Assembly: GCF_019458805.1 (NCBI RefSeq)
Contig: NZ_JAIBOA010000006.1
Coordinates: 186,001 to 250,000, forward strand
DNA: 64,000 nucleotides
Direction of reading: 5' to 3'
Source: Actinomadura parmotrematis
GTDB lineage: Bacteria > Actinomycetota > Actinomycetes > Streptosporangiales > Streptosporangiaceae
Shown: one piece after another, positions 27,531-34,882 of the stretch
Position numbering within the stretch: position 1 is the stretch's first letter
How the letters are laid out: the number at the start of each line of letters is the position of its first letter
Translations under genes and position numbers: made by a program
The notes under the pieces: generated by a model
Database searches by the model: none
The model's input: the letters and a program-made list of their open reading frames with translations, nothing else
Told to the model about the DNA's origin: nothing

Positions 27531-27715
27531 CTTGCCTCGTGCTGGTTCGCCCCGCGAGGGGCGTCGCAAGAGGGAACCCGGTGGGAATCCGGGACTGCCC
27601 CGCAGCGGTGAACGGGAACGACCGCCGTCATGAGCACTGGCCCCGGACGGGGCTGGGAAGCGACGGCCAGTAGGCGGAGAGCTCGGCGCCCGTGAGTCCG
27701 AAGACCTGCCCGCAC
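27531..27715 (+). promoter_or_regulatory. Cobalamin (B12) riboswitch
   Basis: All main landmarks of the adenosylcobalamin aptamer are readable. The core is GGGAA, CCGGTGGGAATCCGGG, ACTGCCCCGCAGCGGTGA; a peripheral arm pairs CACTGG with CCAGTAGG; and the B12 box CGTGAGTCCGAAGACCTGCC lies at 27691-27710. It is in the 5' leader of nrdAB, about 100 bases before the start codon. Repression of a B12-independent class I reductase by B12 is known from Streptomyces, where a B12-dependent class II enzyme (NrdJ) is the alternative. The exact 5' edge is approximate. Confidence 0.9.
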
Positions 27716-27816
27716 GTCTGGACGTCCAGCCCCGTGGGAGGGCCGGGACGGTGCGCGGCGTGCCCGCGCTCCCGTTTCGCGCGCTCGGCGGGGGGCTCGC
27801 GAGGGGAGAAGAGCAC

Positions 27817-30090
27817 GTGACACAGGAACTGATCGCGCCGGCGGGGCTCGCCGCCGAGGTCGAGCGCGCCTGCGCCGGCCTGCCGGGCGCCGACCCGGCC
27901 CGGGTGCTGGCCGCCGTCCGCGCCGGGGGCGCCGTGGACGCCGCCGGGCTGCGCGAGCTGGCGATCGGCGAGGCCGCCGCGCTCGTCGCCGTCGAGCCCG
28001 CCTACTCGCGGGCCGCCGCGCGGCTCCTCGGCGCGCACATCGCGGACGAGGCCGCGCGCGAGGGCGTCACCCGCTTCTCCGCGTCCGTCGCCGCCGCGCA
28101 CGCGCAGGGCCTCCTCGCCGACGACGCCGCCGCGTTCGTCGCCGCGAACGCCGCCGCGCTGGACGCGCTGGTCGACGACGGCGCCGACGACCGCTTCGAG
28201 TACTTCGGCCTCCGTACCGTCTACGACCGGTACCTGCTGCGGCACCCCGTCACCCGCAACGTCCTGGAGCGCCCGCAGTACTTCTTCCTGCGCGTCGCCG
28301 TCGGCCTGTCCGACACCGTCGAGGACGCCGCCGAGCTGTACGCGCTGCTGTCCACGCTGTCGTACCTGCCGTCGTCGCCGACGCTGTTCAACTCCGCCGC
28401 GCGCCGCCCGCAGCTGTCCTCCTGCTTCCTGCTCGACTCGCCCCGCGACGAGCTGGAGTCGATCTACGAGCGGTACGGGCAGGTCGCCCGGCTGTCGAAG
28501 TACGCGGGCGGCATCGGCATCTCCTGGACGAAGGTCCGCTCGCGCGGCTCGCTGATCCGCGGCACCAACGGCCACTCCAACGGCGTCGTCCCCTGGCTCC
28601 GGACGCTGGACTCCTCGGTCGCCGCCGTCAACCAGGGCGGCCGCCGCAAGGGCGCCGCCTGCGTCTACCTGGAGCCCTGGCACGCCGACGTCGAGGAGTT
28701 CCTGGAGCTGCGCGACAACACCGGCGAGGACGCCCGCCGCACCCACAACCTGAACCTCGCCAACTGGATCCCCGACGAGTTCATGCGCCGCGTCGAGGCC
28801 GACGCGACCTGGTCGCTGTTCGACCCCAAGGAGGTCCCCGAGCTCGCCGACCTGTGGGGGGAGGAGTTCGACGCCGCCTACCGGGCCGCCGAGGCCGCCG
28901 GCCGGTACGTCCGGCAGGTCCCCGCCCGCCGCCTCTACGGGCGGATGATGCGGACCCTCGCCGAGACCGGCAACGGATGGATGACCTTCAAGGACGCCGC
29001 CAACCGGGCCTGCAACCAGACCGCCGAGCCCGGCAACGTCGTCCACCTGTCGAACCTGTGCACCGAGATCCTGGAGGTCACCGCCGACGGCGAGACCGCC
29101 GTCTGCAACCTCGGCTCGGTCAACCTCGCCGCGCACGTCGGCCCGGACGGCGTCGACTGGGCGCGGCTCCGCCGCACCGTCCGCACCGCCGTCCGGTTCC
29201 TGGACCGCACCATCGACCGCGGCTTCTACCCGACGCCCGAGGCGGAGAGCGCCAACCGCAAGTGGCGGCCCGTCGGGCTCGGCACCATGGGCCTCGCCGA
29301 CGTGTTCTTCAAGCTGCGGCTGCCGTTCGCCTCCGACGAGGCGCGGGCGCTGTCCACGCGCATCGCCGAGGAGGTCGCCCTCGCCGCCTACCAGGCGTCC
29401 GCCGACCTCGCCGAGGAACTCGGCACCCTGCCCGCCTACGCCGCCACCCGCACCGCCCGCGGGCAGCTCCACCCCGACCACTTCCCGGACGCGGCGCCCG
29501 TCCTCGCCGGCGAGTGGGAGGCGCTGCGCGCCCGCGTCGCCCGCACCGGCCTCCGCAACTCGCTGCTCGTCGCGATCGCGCCGACCGCCACGATCGCGTC
29601 CATCGCGGGCTGCTACGAGTGCATCGAGCCGCAGGTGTCGAACCTGTTCAAGCGCGAGACGCTGTCGGGGGAGTTCCTCCAGATCAACGGCTACCTCGTC
29701 GCCGACCTCAAGCGCCTGGGCCGGTGGACCGCACCCGTCCGCGAGGCGATCAAGCGCGCGAACGGCTCCGTCCAGGGCCTCGCCGACCTGCCGCGCGGCC
29801 TCCGCGACCTGTACCTGACGGCGTGGGAGCTGCCGCAGAAGGCCCTCATCGACATGGCCGCCGGCCGCACCCCCTACATCGACCAGGGCCACTCGCTGAA
29901 CCTGTTCATGGAGACGCCGACCATCGGCAAGCTCTCGTCGATGTACGCCTACGCCTGGCGCAGCGGCCTGAAGACCACCTACTACCTGCGCTCGCGCCCC
30001 GCCACGCGCATCGCGCAGACCACCGTCGCCCCCGTCGACGCCGTCACGTGCTCCCTGGAGAACCCCGAGGCCTGCGAGGCTTGCCAGTGA
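27817..30090 (+). CDS. nrdA: Class I ribonucleoside-diphosphate reductase, large subunit
   Basis: A 757-residue alpha subunit making dNDPs from NDPs. Active-site residues are in place: C203 (LSSCFLL) and C430 (VCNLGS) as the redox pair, C415 with N413 and E417 in SNLCTEI, and a C-terminal C753-x2-C756 shuttle pair (CEACQ). The N-terminal ATP-cone is incomplete: the usual V-x-K-R-D/N-G strand is missing, so overall activity control by dATP may be lost. GTG start with GAGGGGAGAAG upstream; an upstream in-frame GTG at 27751 lies in the leader. Expression is governed by the B12 riboswitch and NrdR boxes. nrdB follows after 23 bases. Confidence 0.93.
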   Translation: MTQELIAPAGLAAEVERACAGLPGADPARVLAAVRAGGAVDAAGLRELAIGEAAALVAVEPAYSRAAARLLGAHIADEAAREGVTRFSASVAAAHAQGLLADDAAAFVAANAAALDALVDDGADDRFEYFGLRTVYDRYLLRHPVTRNVLERPQYFFLRVAVGLSDTVEDAAELYALLSTLSYLPSSPTLFNSAARRPQLSSCFLLDSPRDELESIYERYGQVARLSKYAGGIGISWTKVRSRGSLIRGTNGHSNGVVPWLRTLDSSVAAVNQGGRRKGAACVYLEPWHADVEEFLELRDNTGEDARRTHNLNLANWIPDEFMRRVEADATWSLFDPKEVPELADLWGEEFDAAYRAAEAAGRYVRQVPARRLYGRMMRTLAETGNGWMTFKDAANRACNQTAEPGNVVHLSNLCTEILEVTADGETAVCNLGSVNLAAHVGPDGVDWARLRRTVRTAVRFLDRTIDRGFYPTPEAESANRKWRPVGLGTMGLADVFFKLRLPFASDEARALSTRIAEEVALAAYQASADLAEELGTLPAYAATRTARGQLHPDHFPDAAPVLAGEWEALRARVARTGLRNSLLVAIAPTATIASIAGCYECIEPQVSNLFKRETLSGEFLQINGYLVADLKRLGRWTAPVREAIKRANGSVQGLADLPRGLRDLYLTAWELPQKALIDMAAGRTPYIDQGHSLNLFMETPTIGKLSSMYAYAWRSGLKTTYYLRSRPATRIAQTTVAPVDAVTCSLENPEACEACQ

Positions 30091-30113
30091 GCGAGCGAAC
30101 CGGAGGACACGGC

Positions 30114-31109
30114 ATGCTGCTCGACCCCGGCATGGACCTGACCCTGCGCCCCATGCGCTACCCCGACTTCTACGAGCGCTACCGCGCCGCGATCCGCAAC
30201 ACCTGGACCGTCGAGGAGGTCGACCTCGGCTCCGACCTGGCCGACCTCGCCCGCCTCACCCCGGCGGAACTGCACCTGGTCAACCGCCTGGTCGCGTTCT
30301 TCGCCACCGGCGACTCGATCGTCGCGAACAACCTCGTGCTGAACCTGTACAAGCACGTCAACGCGCCCGAGGCGCGGCTCTACCTGTCGCGGCAGCTGTT
30401 CGAGGAGGCCGTCCACGTCCAGTTCTACCTGACGCTCCTCGACACCTACCTGCCCGACATGGACGAGCGCGCCCGCGCGTTCGCGGCCGTCGAGCACATC
30501 CCGTCGATCCGCGCCAAGGCCGGGTTCTGCTTCGAATGGATCGGCTCGATCGACACGCTCGACGAGCTGCGCACCGCCACCGACCGGCGCGCGTTCCTGC
30601 TCAACCTGATCTGCTTCGCTGCCTGCATCGAGGGCCTGTTCTTCTACGGCGCCTTCGCCTACGTCTACTGGCTCCGCTCCCGCGGCCTCCTGAACGGCCT
30701 GGCGTCCGGCACGAACTGGGTGTTCCGCGACGAGAGCATGCACATGGAGTTCGCCTTCTCCGTCGTGGACACCGTCCGCGCCGAAGAGCCCGACCTCTTC
30801 GACGCCGACCTGGCCGCGCAGGTCACCCGCATGATGGAGGGCGCCGTCGAGGCCGAGCTCGCCTTCGCCCGCGACCTGTGCGGCGACGGCCTGCCCGGCA
30901 TGTCCGCCGACGACATGCGCCGCTACCTGGAGTACGTCGCCGACCAGCGCCTCGCCCGCCTCGGCATGCCGGTCCGCTACGGCACCGCGAACCCGTTCGC
31001 GTTCATGGAGCTGCAGGACGTGCAAGAGCTGTCGAACTTCTTCGAGCGGCGCGTCTCGGCGTACCAGATCGGCGTAGAGGGCAGCGTCGCGTTCGACGAG
31101 GCGTTCTGA
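30114..31109 (+). CDS. nrdB: Class I ribonucleoside-diphosphate reductase, small subunit
   Basis: A 331-residue radical-generating beta subunit. Metal ligands are recognisable: Asp in ATGDSIVANN, E98 and H101 of EEAVHVQFY, Glu in CIEGLFFYG, and Glu/His in NWVFRDESMHMEF. The radical tyrosine is Y105, four residues after H101 as in class Ia/Ib proteins. The C terminus ends in an acidic, aromatic tail (VAFDEAF), the usual docking peptide for NrdA. ATG with GGAGG at 7 bases. It is co-transcribed with nrdA. A streptomycete-style nrdS regulator does not follow; a small basic protein gene does. Confidence 0.93.
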   Translation: MLLDPGMDLTLRPMRYPDFYERYRAAIRNTWTVEEVDLGSDLADLARLTPAELHLVNRLVAFFATGDSIVANNLVLNLYKHVNAPEARLYLSRQLFEEAVHVQFYLTLLDTYLPDMDERARAFAAVEHIPSIRAKAGFCFEWIGSIDTLDELRTATDRRAFLLNLICFAACIEGLFFYGAFAYVYWLRSRGLLNGLASGTNWVFRDESMHMEFAFSVVDTVRAEEPDLFDADLAAQVTRMMEGAVEAELAFARDLCGDGLPGMSADDMRRYLEYVADQRLARLGMPVRYGTANPFAFMELQDVQELSNFFERRVSAYQIGVEGSVAFDEAF

Positions 31110-31113
31110 CCCG

Positions 31114-31160
31114 CCTCCCGGGGGTAGGGGCCTGCGCGAAGGCCCCTGACCCCCGGGAGG
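31114..31160 (+). promoter_or_regulatory. Large hairpin after nrdB covering the next ribosome site
   Basis: The 5' arm (CCTCCCGGGGGT then AGGGGCC) pairs with the 3' arm (GGCCCCTgACCCCCGGGAGG) to give 19 base pairs with one bulge and an 8-base loop. The last bases of the 3' arm, GGGAGG, are the ribosome site of the 54-residue ORF at 31166. It may both terminate nrdAB and mask that start. Confidence 0.65.
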
Positions 31161-31165
31161 ACGAC

Positions 31166-31330
31166 ATGGCCTCGATCATCACCCGCGCCAAGGCGTACCT
31201 GCGCAGCCCCCAGGGGCAGCGCCACAAGGAGCGCGCCATCGCCGCGGCCCGCGACCCGCGCAACCAGGCGAAGGCCAAGCAGGTCCTCGCCCGCTTCAAG
31301 AGCAGCGGAACCCGCCGCCATCCCCGCTGA
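31166..31330 (+). CDS. Small basic protein of unknown function
   Basis: A 54-residue, Lys/Arg-rich protein (SPQGQRHKERAIAAARDPRNQ; net charge strongly positive) with a helical N terminus. ATG at 31166 has GGGAGG 5 bases upstream, but that site is inside a strong hairpin. Composition suggests nucleic-acid or ribosome association; small basic proteins of this kind are common and unassigned in actinomycetes. It may be read through from nrdAB or from its own promoter. Confidence 0.6.
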   Translation: MASIITRAKAYLRSPQGQRHKERAIAAARDPRNQAKAKQVLARFKSSGTRRHPR

Positions 31331-31517
31331 CCCGCGCTCTCCTGCGGCCCGCCGACCCCCGCAGCCGCCCCCGGCCCCCCCCACGCAGATCAAGGCGAAT
31401 CCCGATCGGGACATCGGCCGCGCCGGTCGAAAGGGGAGGGAGGCGGCCGGGGCCCGCTCCCGCCATTACCTCTGGGACCTGCGCGATTGATGTAAGGTAC
31501 GAAAGTCGGCCATTCGC

Positions 31518-31531
31518 TTACCGCTCGGTAA
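31518..31531. promoter_or_regulatory. Palindrome TTACCG-CT-CGGTAA in gene-free region
   Basis: Perfect 6-bp arms. An overlapping second repeat pairs CCGCTC (31521-31526) with GAGCGG (31535-31540). It lies between the nrdAB operon and a terminator with no obvious gene to control; operator or RNA structure are both possible. Confidence 0.3.
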
Positions 31532-31558
31532 CTTGAGCGGAAGCCGTGCCGCAATAGA

Positions 31559-31609
31559 AACGGCCCCCAGCCGGCATGTCTCTCGCACAGAGCCCGGCAG
31601 GGGGCCGTT
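31559..31609. terminator. Bidirectional intrinsic terminator
   Basis: Arms AACGGCCCCC and GGGGGCCGTT continue through an A-A mismatch into GCCGG/CCGGC, with a 17-base loop. On the minus strand it is followed by TTTCTATT, 7 bases past the stop codon of the 40-residue ORF, a good Rho-independent terminator. On the plus strand it is followed by CCTTGTCC. Confidence 0.75.
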
Positions 31610-31616
31610 CCTTGTC

Positions 31617-31739
31617 CTAGAACACGTGGTCGCGCGCTGCCTGGAAGGCCGCCCAGGCGCCGAACTTCACGAGTTCGAGCACCAAGCGGACCCGCCAGAA
31701 GCGAGCTTCCCTGTCCCCTGCCGGACGGCGGTGCTCCAT
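31617..31739 (-). CDS. Small 40-residue protein, unknown
   Basis: A 40-residue ORF (MEHRRPAGDREARFWRVRLV...) with a charged N terminus and a hydrophobic, aromatic C-terminal half (LELVKFGAWAAFQAARDHVF). Support for it being real comes from a near-ideal ribosome site (AGGGAGG, 7 bases before the ATG) and an intrinsic terminator right after the stop. No family is recognised; the amphipathic C-terminal half could be membrane-associated. A longer in-frame extension to 32159 is Cys/Ser-rich and implausible. Confidence 0.55.
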   Translation of the reverse strand: MEHRRPAGDREARFWRVRLVLELVKFGAWAAFQAARDHVF

Positions 31740-32256
31740 CGCGCCGCCTCCCTTTCGGCCGCAGGACGGAGCGGCCGGTTCACCCGCCACCGCGGACTGC
31801 GATGGCCATACGCATTCCGAGGGCCGGGCCGGCAGGAAAACGATAGCGCGTGCCCTACTACCTCCCGAACAATCGTGCACACGAATCCCGCGAAAAACGG
31901 TGGCCGTGTCGCTATTGGCGCAGCTCAGGCGGCAGATGGCAGAGGGAAAATTGGTGCATCTGCATGAGCTGATGCATGAGCCGATGCACGTGCATCGCTC
32001 CCTGGGGCCGCAGTCCTCCTCTTGGCGGCCCAAGTGGATCGTTCCATTGCCTCGGGTCCCCGGCGCCGCGAGCATGGGCACCGCGACAACATTGATCGGC
32101 GAACCGGCCCTCATCTTCACCAAGGCGGCCATCCGAACCGGGCGGCCCCCCGGCGCCACCCCAACCAGCAGCCGCCCGCCACCTTCTCCTGCCGCCGGCG
32201 GCCGCTGCGGCTGCCGGGCGGGGGTGTCATCGGCGGGCGACCGGGGCCGGCGGCGG
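31740..32256. other. Gene-free region with iterated TGCAT motifs
   Basis: About 515 bases without a convincing gene and with lower GC than the flanks between 31800 and 31970. At 31955, 31961, 31973, 31985 and 31991 stand TGCAT or TGCAC pentamers spaced 6, 12, 12 and 6 bases, a regular array suggestive of a binding site. Plus-strand translation gives a short His-rich peptide, but without a ribosome site. Confidence 0.35.
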
Positions 32257-32568
32257 TCAGGGGCGGGCCGCGGGGAGGACGGCGGCGAGGAGGCCGGGGA
32301 AGGCGGCGTCCAGGGCCTCGGTGCGCAGGACGTTGAAGGCGTGGCCGCCCTCGCGGCGGGTGGCGATGACGCCCGCCGAGCGGAGGATCTTGAAGTGGTG
32401 GCTGAGCGTGCTCTTGGCCACCGGCGCGTCGAACCGCCCGCAGGCGATGGCCGCGTCCGCGTCCCACAGCTGCCGGACGAGGTCCAGCCGCACCGGGTCC
32501 GCGAGGGCGTGCAGGACGGCGATGACCTCCAGGCGGGCGGGCGCTCCGGCCGGCGCGTGCGCTGTCAT
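32257..32568 (-). CDS. ArsR family winged-helix repressor
   Basis: A 103-residue regulator (LADPVRLDLVRQLWD; recognition helix KSTLSHHFKILRSAGVIATRR; wing GGHAFNVLRTEAL). It is closely similar in layout to the ArsR at 21113, including the CGxFD/xxKSTLSHHFK stretch, and likewise lacks a metal-binding ELCVCDL site. ATG with GAGGAGGAG upstream. It is divergent from a DHA2 transporter whose promoter carries two palindromic operators matching those of the first ArsR/MFS module. Confidence 0.88.
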   Translation of the reverse strand: MTAHAPAGAPARLEVIAVLHALADPVRLDLVRQLWDADAAIACGRFDAPVAKSTLSHHFKILRSAGVIATRREGGHAFNVLRTEALDAAFPGLLAAVLPAARP

Positions 32569-32607
32569 GGCTCCTCCTCGGTCTGCCGGCTCCGAGCCTA
32601 TCCGGCT

Positions 32608-32656
32608 GTTCGATGTTCATCGAACTCGTGCCATAGTAGTTCGATGAACATCGAAC
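32608..32656. promoter_or_regulatory. Two palindromic operators for ArsR, one over the MFS start codon
   Basis: Sites 32608-32625 (GTTCGATGTTCATCGAAC) and 32639-32656 (GTTCGATGAACATCGAAC) are exact reverse complements of each other and near-perfect palindromes. Their centres are 31 bp apart. The second covers the ATG and codons 1-4 of the transporter gene. Both fit GTTCGA-N6-TCGAAC, the pattern seen at 21477-21541. Confidence 0.75.
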
Positions 32657-34050
32657 ACCGTCGGGGTGCCGTGCCGCTCGCGCTGGTCGCGGCCTTCATG
32701 GTCTTCGTCGACGGCACCATCGTGAACCTCGCCCTGGCCCAGCTCACCGAGCACCTGGACGCGACCCGCGCCGAGCTCGAATGGGCCGTCAACGCCTACA
32801 CGCTGTCCTTCGCCGCGGTCATGCTCGGCGCCGGCGCGATCACCGACGCGCTCGGCGCCAAGCGCGCGTTCGTCGCCGGGCTGGCGGTCTTCACGGCGGC
32901 CTCCGCCGTCTGCGCGGCCGCGCCCTCGATGGCGGTGCTCGACGTCGCCCGGCTGGTGCAGGGCGCGGGCTCGGCGCTGCTGCTGCCGAGCGCGCTCGTG
33001 CTGGCGACGGCGGCCGCGCCGGGCGAGCGGGCGCGGCACCGTCTCGTCGGCCGGTGGGCTGCCGCGGGCGGCGCCGGGATGGCCGCCGGGCCGCTGCTCG
33101 GCGGGGCGCTCGTCGCGCTCGCCGACTGGCGGGCGGTGTTCGCCGTCAACGTCGTGATCGGCGTCCCCGCCCTGCTGTGGAGCGTGCGGTCGATGCCCGC
33201 CGTCGCGCGCCGCGAGCGGCGGCTCGACGTCGCGGGCATGGGCGCGGCGACCGTGCTGATCGGCGGGCTGGTCTTCGCGCTCATCGAGGCGCCGGCGCGA
33301 GGCTGGGCGAGCCTCGCCGTCGTCTCCGCCGCCGTCCTGGCGGCCGCCGGGCTGGCGGGGTTCGCGTGGGCCGAGCGGACGGTCCCCGCGCCGCTGCTGC
33401 CGCGGAGCGTCCGCGGCGACCGGCGGGTCGCCGTCACGGCGGCGCAGGGGGCGCTGTTCAACTTCGCTTTCTACGGTCTGCTGTTCGCGATGAGCCTCAT
33501 GCTCCAGCAGGGCCGCGGGCTCGGCGCCCTCACGGGCGGGCTGCTGTTCCTGCCGCTGACCGGCCTCATCCCGGTCGGCGGCCTCAGCGGCGCCGCGCTC
33601 GCGCAGCGCTTCGGGCGCCGCGCCGTCATCGCCGTCGCTCAAGTCGCGCTGGCCGCCGCGCTCCTCGCGGCGGCCTGGGCCGGGACGCTGGCGCCGCTCT
33701 GGCCGCTCGCGCTCGCCCTCGTCCCGGCGGGATTCGTCTCGGGACTGCTGGTGACCGCGATGACCTCGCAGTCGATCGCCGCCGTCGAGCCCGCCCTGCA
33801 CGGGGCCGCGTCGGCGGCGTTCAACACGTCCCGGCAGATCGGCGGCGCCGTCGGCGTCGCCGCGTTCGGCCCGCTGCTCGGCGCCGGGCACGACATCGGG
33901 GACGGGTTCGCGCTGTGCGTGCTCATCGGCGCGGCCGCCATCGTCGCCGCCCTGGCACTCGGCGCCCTCGGCGGCGACGGCCGCGCCCCGGCCACGTCCC
34001 GGCGGGCAGCCCCTCAGCCAGCGGCGTGCGGAGCGGAGTCACCGCGCTGA
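32644..34050 (+). CDS. MFS transporter, DHA2 (14-TM, EmrB/QacA-like)
   Basis: A 468-residue efflux transporter with about 14 membrane helices. DHA2 features are the TM1 segment FMVFVDGTIVNLALAQL (motif D1-like), the WAVNAYTLSFAA stretch and the motif C-like GGAGMAAGPLLGGALV. The ATG at 32644 lies inside an operator palindrome and has no ribosome site, which suggests a leaderless or near-leaderless message. It is controlled by the divergent ArsR repressor. The substrate is likely an antibiotic or toxic organic compound, not determined. Confidence 0.88.
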   Translation: MNIEHRRGAVPLALVAAFMVFVDGTIVNLALAQLTEHLDATRAELEWAVNAYTLSFAAVMLGAGAITDALGAKRAFVAGLAVFTAASAVCAAAPSMAVLDVARLVQGAGSALLLPSALVLATAAAPGERARHRLVGRWAAAGGAGMAAGPLLGGALVALADWRAVFAVNVVIGVPALLWSVRSMPAVARRERRLDVAGMGAATVLIGGLVFALIEAPARGWASLAVVSAAVLAAAGLAGFAWAERTVPAPLLPRSVRGDRRVAVTAAQGALFNFAFYGLLFAMSLMLQQGRGLGALTGGLLFLPLTGLIPVGGLSGAALAQRFGRRAVIAVAQVALAAALLAAAWAGTLAPLWPLALALVPAGFVSGLLVTAMTSQSIAAVEPALHGAASAAFNTSRQIGGAVGVAAFGPLLGAGHDIGDGFALCVLIGAAAIVAALALGALGGDGRAPATSRRAAPQPAACGAESPR

Positions 34051-34096
34051 CGAGCGCGACGCCGCCAGGTCCGGCTGCCGGCTTCCGGCCCCGGCC

Positions 34097-34300
34097 TCAG
34101 GACCCGTCCTCGTCCAAGGCGTCGAGGGCCTGGCCGGCGAGCGCGGTGATGGCGGTGATCGTGCCAGGGATGAGGCCGTAGGTGCGCATGGCCTCCTCGT
34201 AGGCGCCCCGCGCCATGTCGAGCGCGGCCCGCACGGGCACGAGCGGCGGCCCGCCGTCGGCGGGGACCATCCAGCGGTCGGTCAGGGGAACGTCGTCCAT
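34097..34300 (-). CDS. Small conserved-type protein in whiJ-like locus
   Basis: A 67-residue protein (MDDVPLTDRWMVPADGGPPL...; GTITAITALAGQALDALDED at the C terminus). No domain is recognised. GGAG lies close to the ATG (34298-34300). It sits 26 bases downstream of the RsbW-like ATPase gene, on the same strand, so the two are probably one transcript, and it belongs to the regulatory cluster formed with the XRE and DUF397 genes. Confidence 0.65.
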   Translation of the reverse strand: MDDVPLTDRWMVPADGGPPLVPVRAALDMARGAYEEAMRTYGLIPGTITAITALAGQALDALDEDGS

Positions 34301-34326
34301 CGCTCCGTCTCCAGGGAGTGGTGATC

Positions 34327-34734
34327 TCAGTCGTGGGCGGTGAACCGCGCCCACACGGCCTTGCCGTGCGCGCCGGGGCGGTGGCCCCATTCCTTGGCCA
34401 GGGCGTCCACGATCGGCAGGCCCCGGCCGCCTTCGGCGGTGTCGGCGAGCGCCCGGATCTCGGGCCGCCCGCCCGCGTCGTCGTGCACGGCGATCTCGAT
34501 CAGCCCGCCGCGCAGCTCCACGGTGAGGGCCAGCTCGCGCGCCCCGTGCAGGACGGCGTTGGCGACCAGCTCGGAGAGGCAGAGGAGGATCTCGTACGCG
34601 CGCTCGTCCCCGACCCGCCAGGCGCCCAGGGCCTCGGCCGCGAGCTCCCGCGCCCGTCCGGCCGCGGTGGCGACCGCCGGCTGCTTCAGAGCAACGTAGG
34701 TCCGGCCGCTCCCGATCATTTCCAGAACGGGCAT
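34327..34734 (-). CDS. RsbW-like ATP-binding (anti-sigma/HATPase) protein
   Basis: A 135-residue GHKL-fold protein of the SpoIIAB/RsbW-like group found in abaA/whiJ-type loci. The N box is LSELVANAVLHGA, followed by the D/G box (IAVHDDAGGRPE) and a C-terminal GGRGLPIVDALAKEWG box; the DDAGGRP form is usual for actinobacterial orphan members. It may act as an anti-sigma factor or switch protein, though many orphan copies have no known partner. ATG at 34734 with AAAGGGGAG. It is divergent from the XRE gene. Confidence 0.85.
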   Translation of the reverse strand: MPVLEMIGSGRTYVALKQPAVATAAGRARELAAEALGAWRVGDERAYEILLCLSELVANAVLHGARELALTVELRGGLIEIAVHDDAGGRPEIRALADTAEGGRGLPIVDALAKEWGHRPGAHGKAVWARFTAHD

Positions 34735-34882
34735 TTGCTCCCCTTTCGGTGCGGAAGTTATGTCCGCCCGACACACCCCGGCGAACTTCTGTGTTCCGCT
34801 CACAGAGTGCGCTCGCCTGACTACGCTTGTCACTGTTGCCCTGCAATTTGGAAAAACCGTCTCTCGAGCAGAGGGTGGATTC

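Noticed and set aside
27628..29892. A minus-strand ORF of 754 codons opposite nrdA
   Set aside because: No recognisable motifs, low-complexity composition; nrdA on the other strand has all active-site residues.
31900..32640. A plus-strand His-rich frame (LVHLHELMHEPMHVH) upstream of and in frame with the DHA2 transporter
   Set aside because: No ribosome site; the His run is a by-product of the TGCAT array, and the extension crosses the opposite-strand ArsR gene and the operators.
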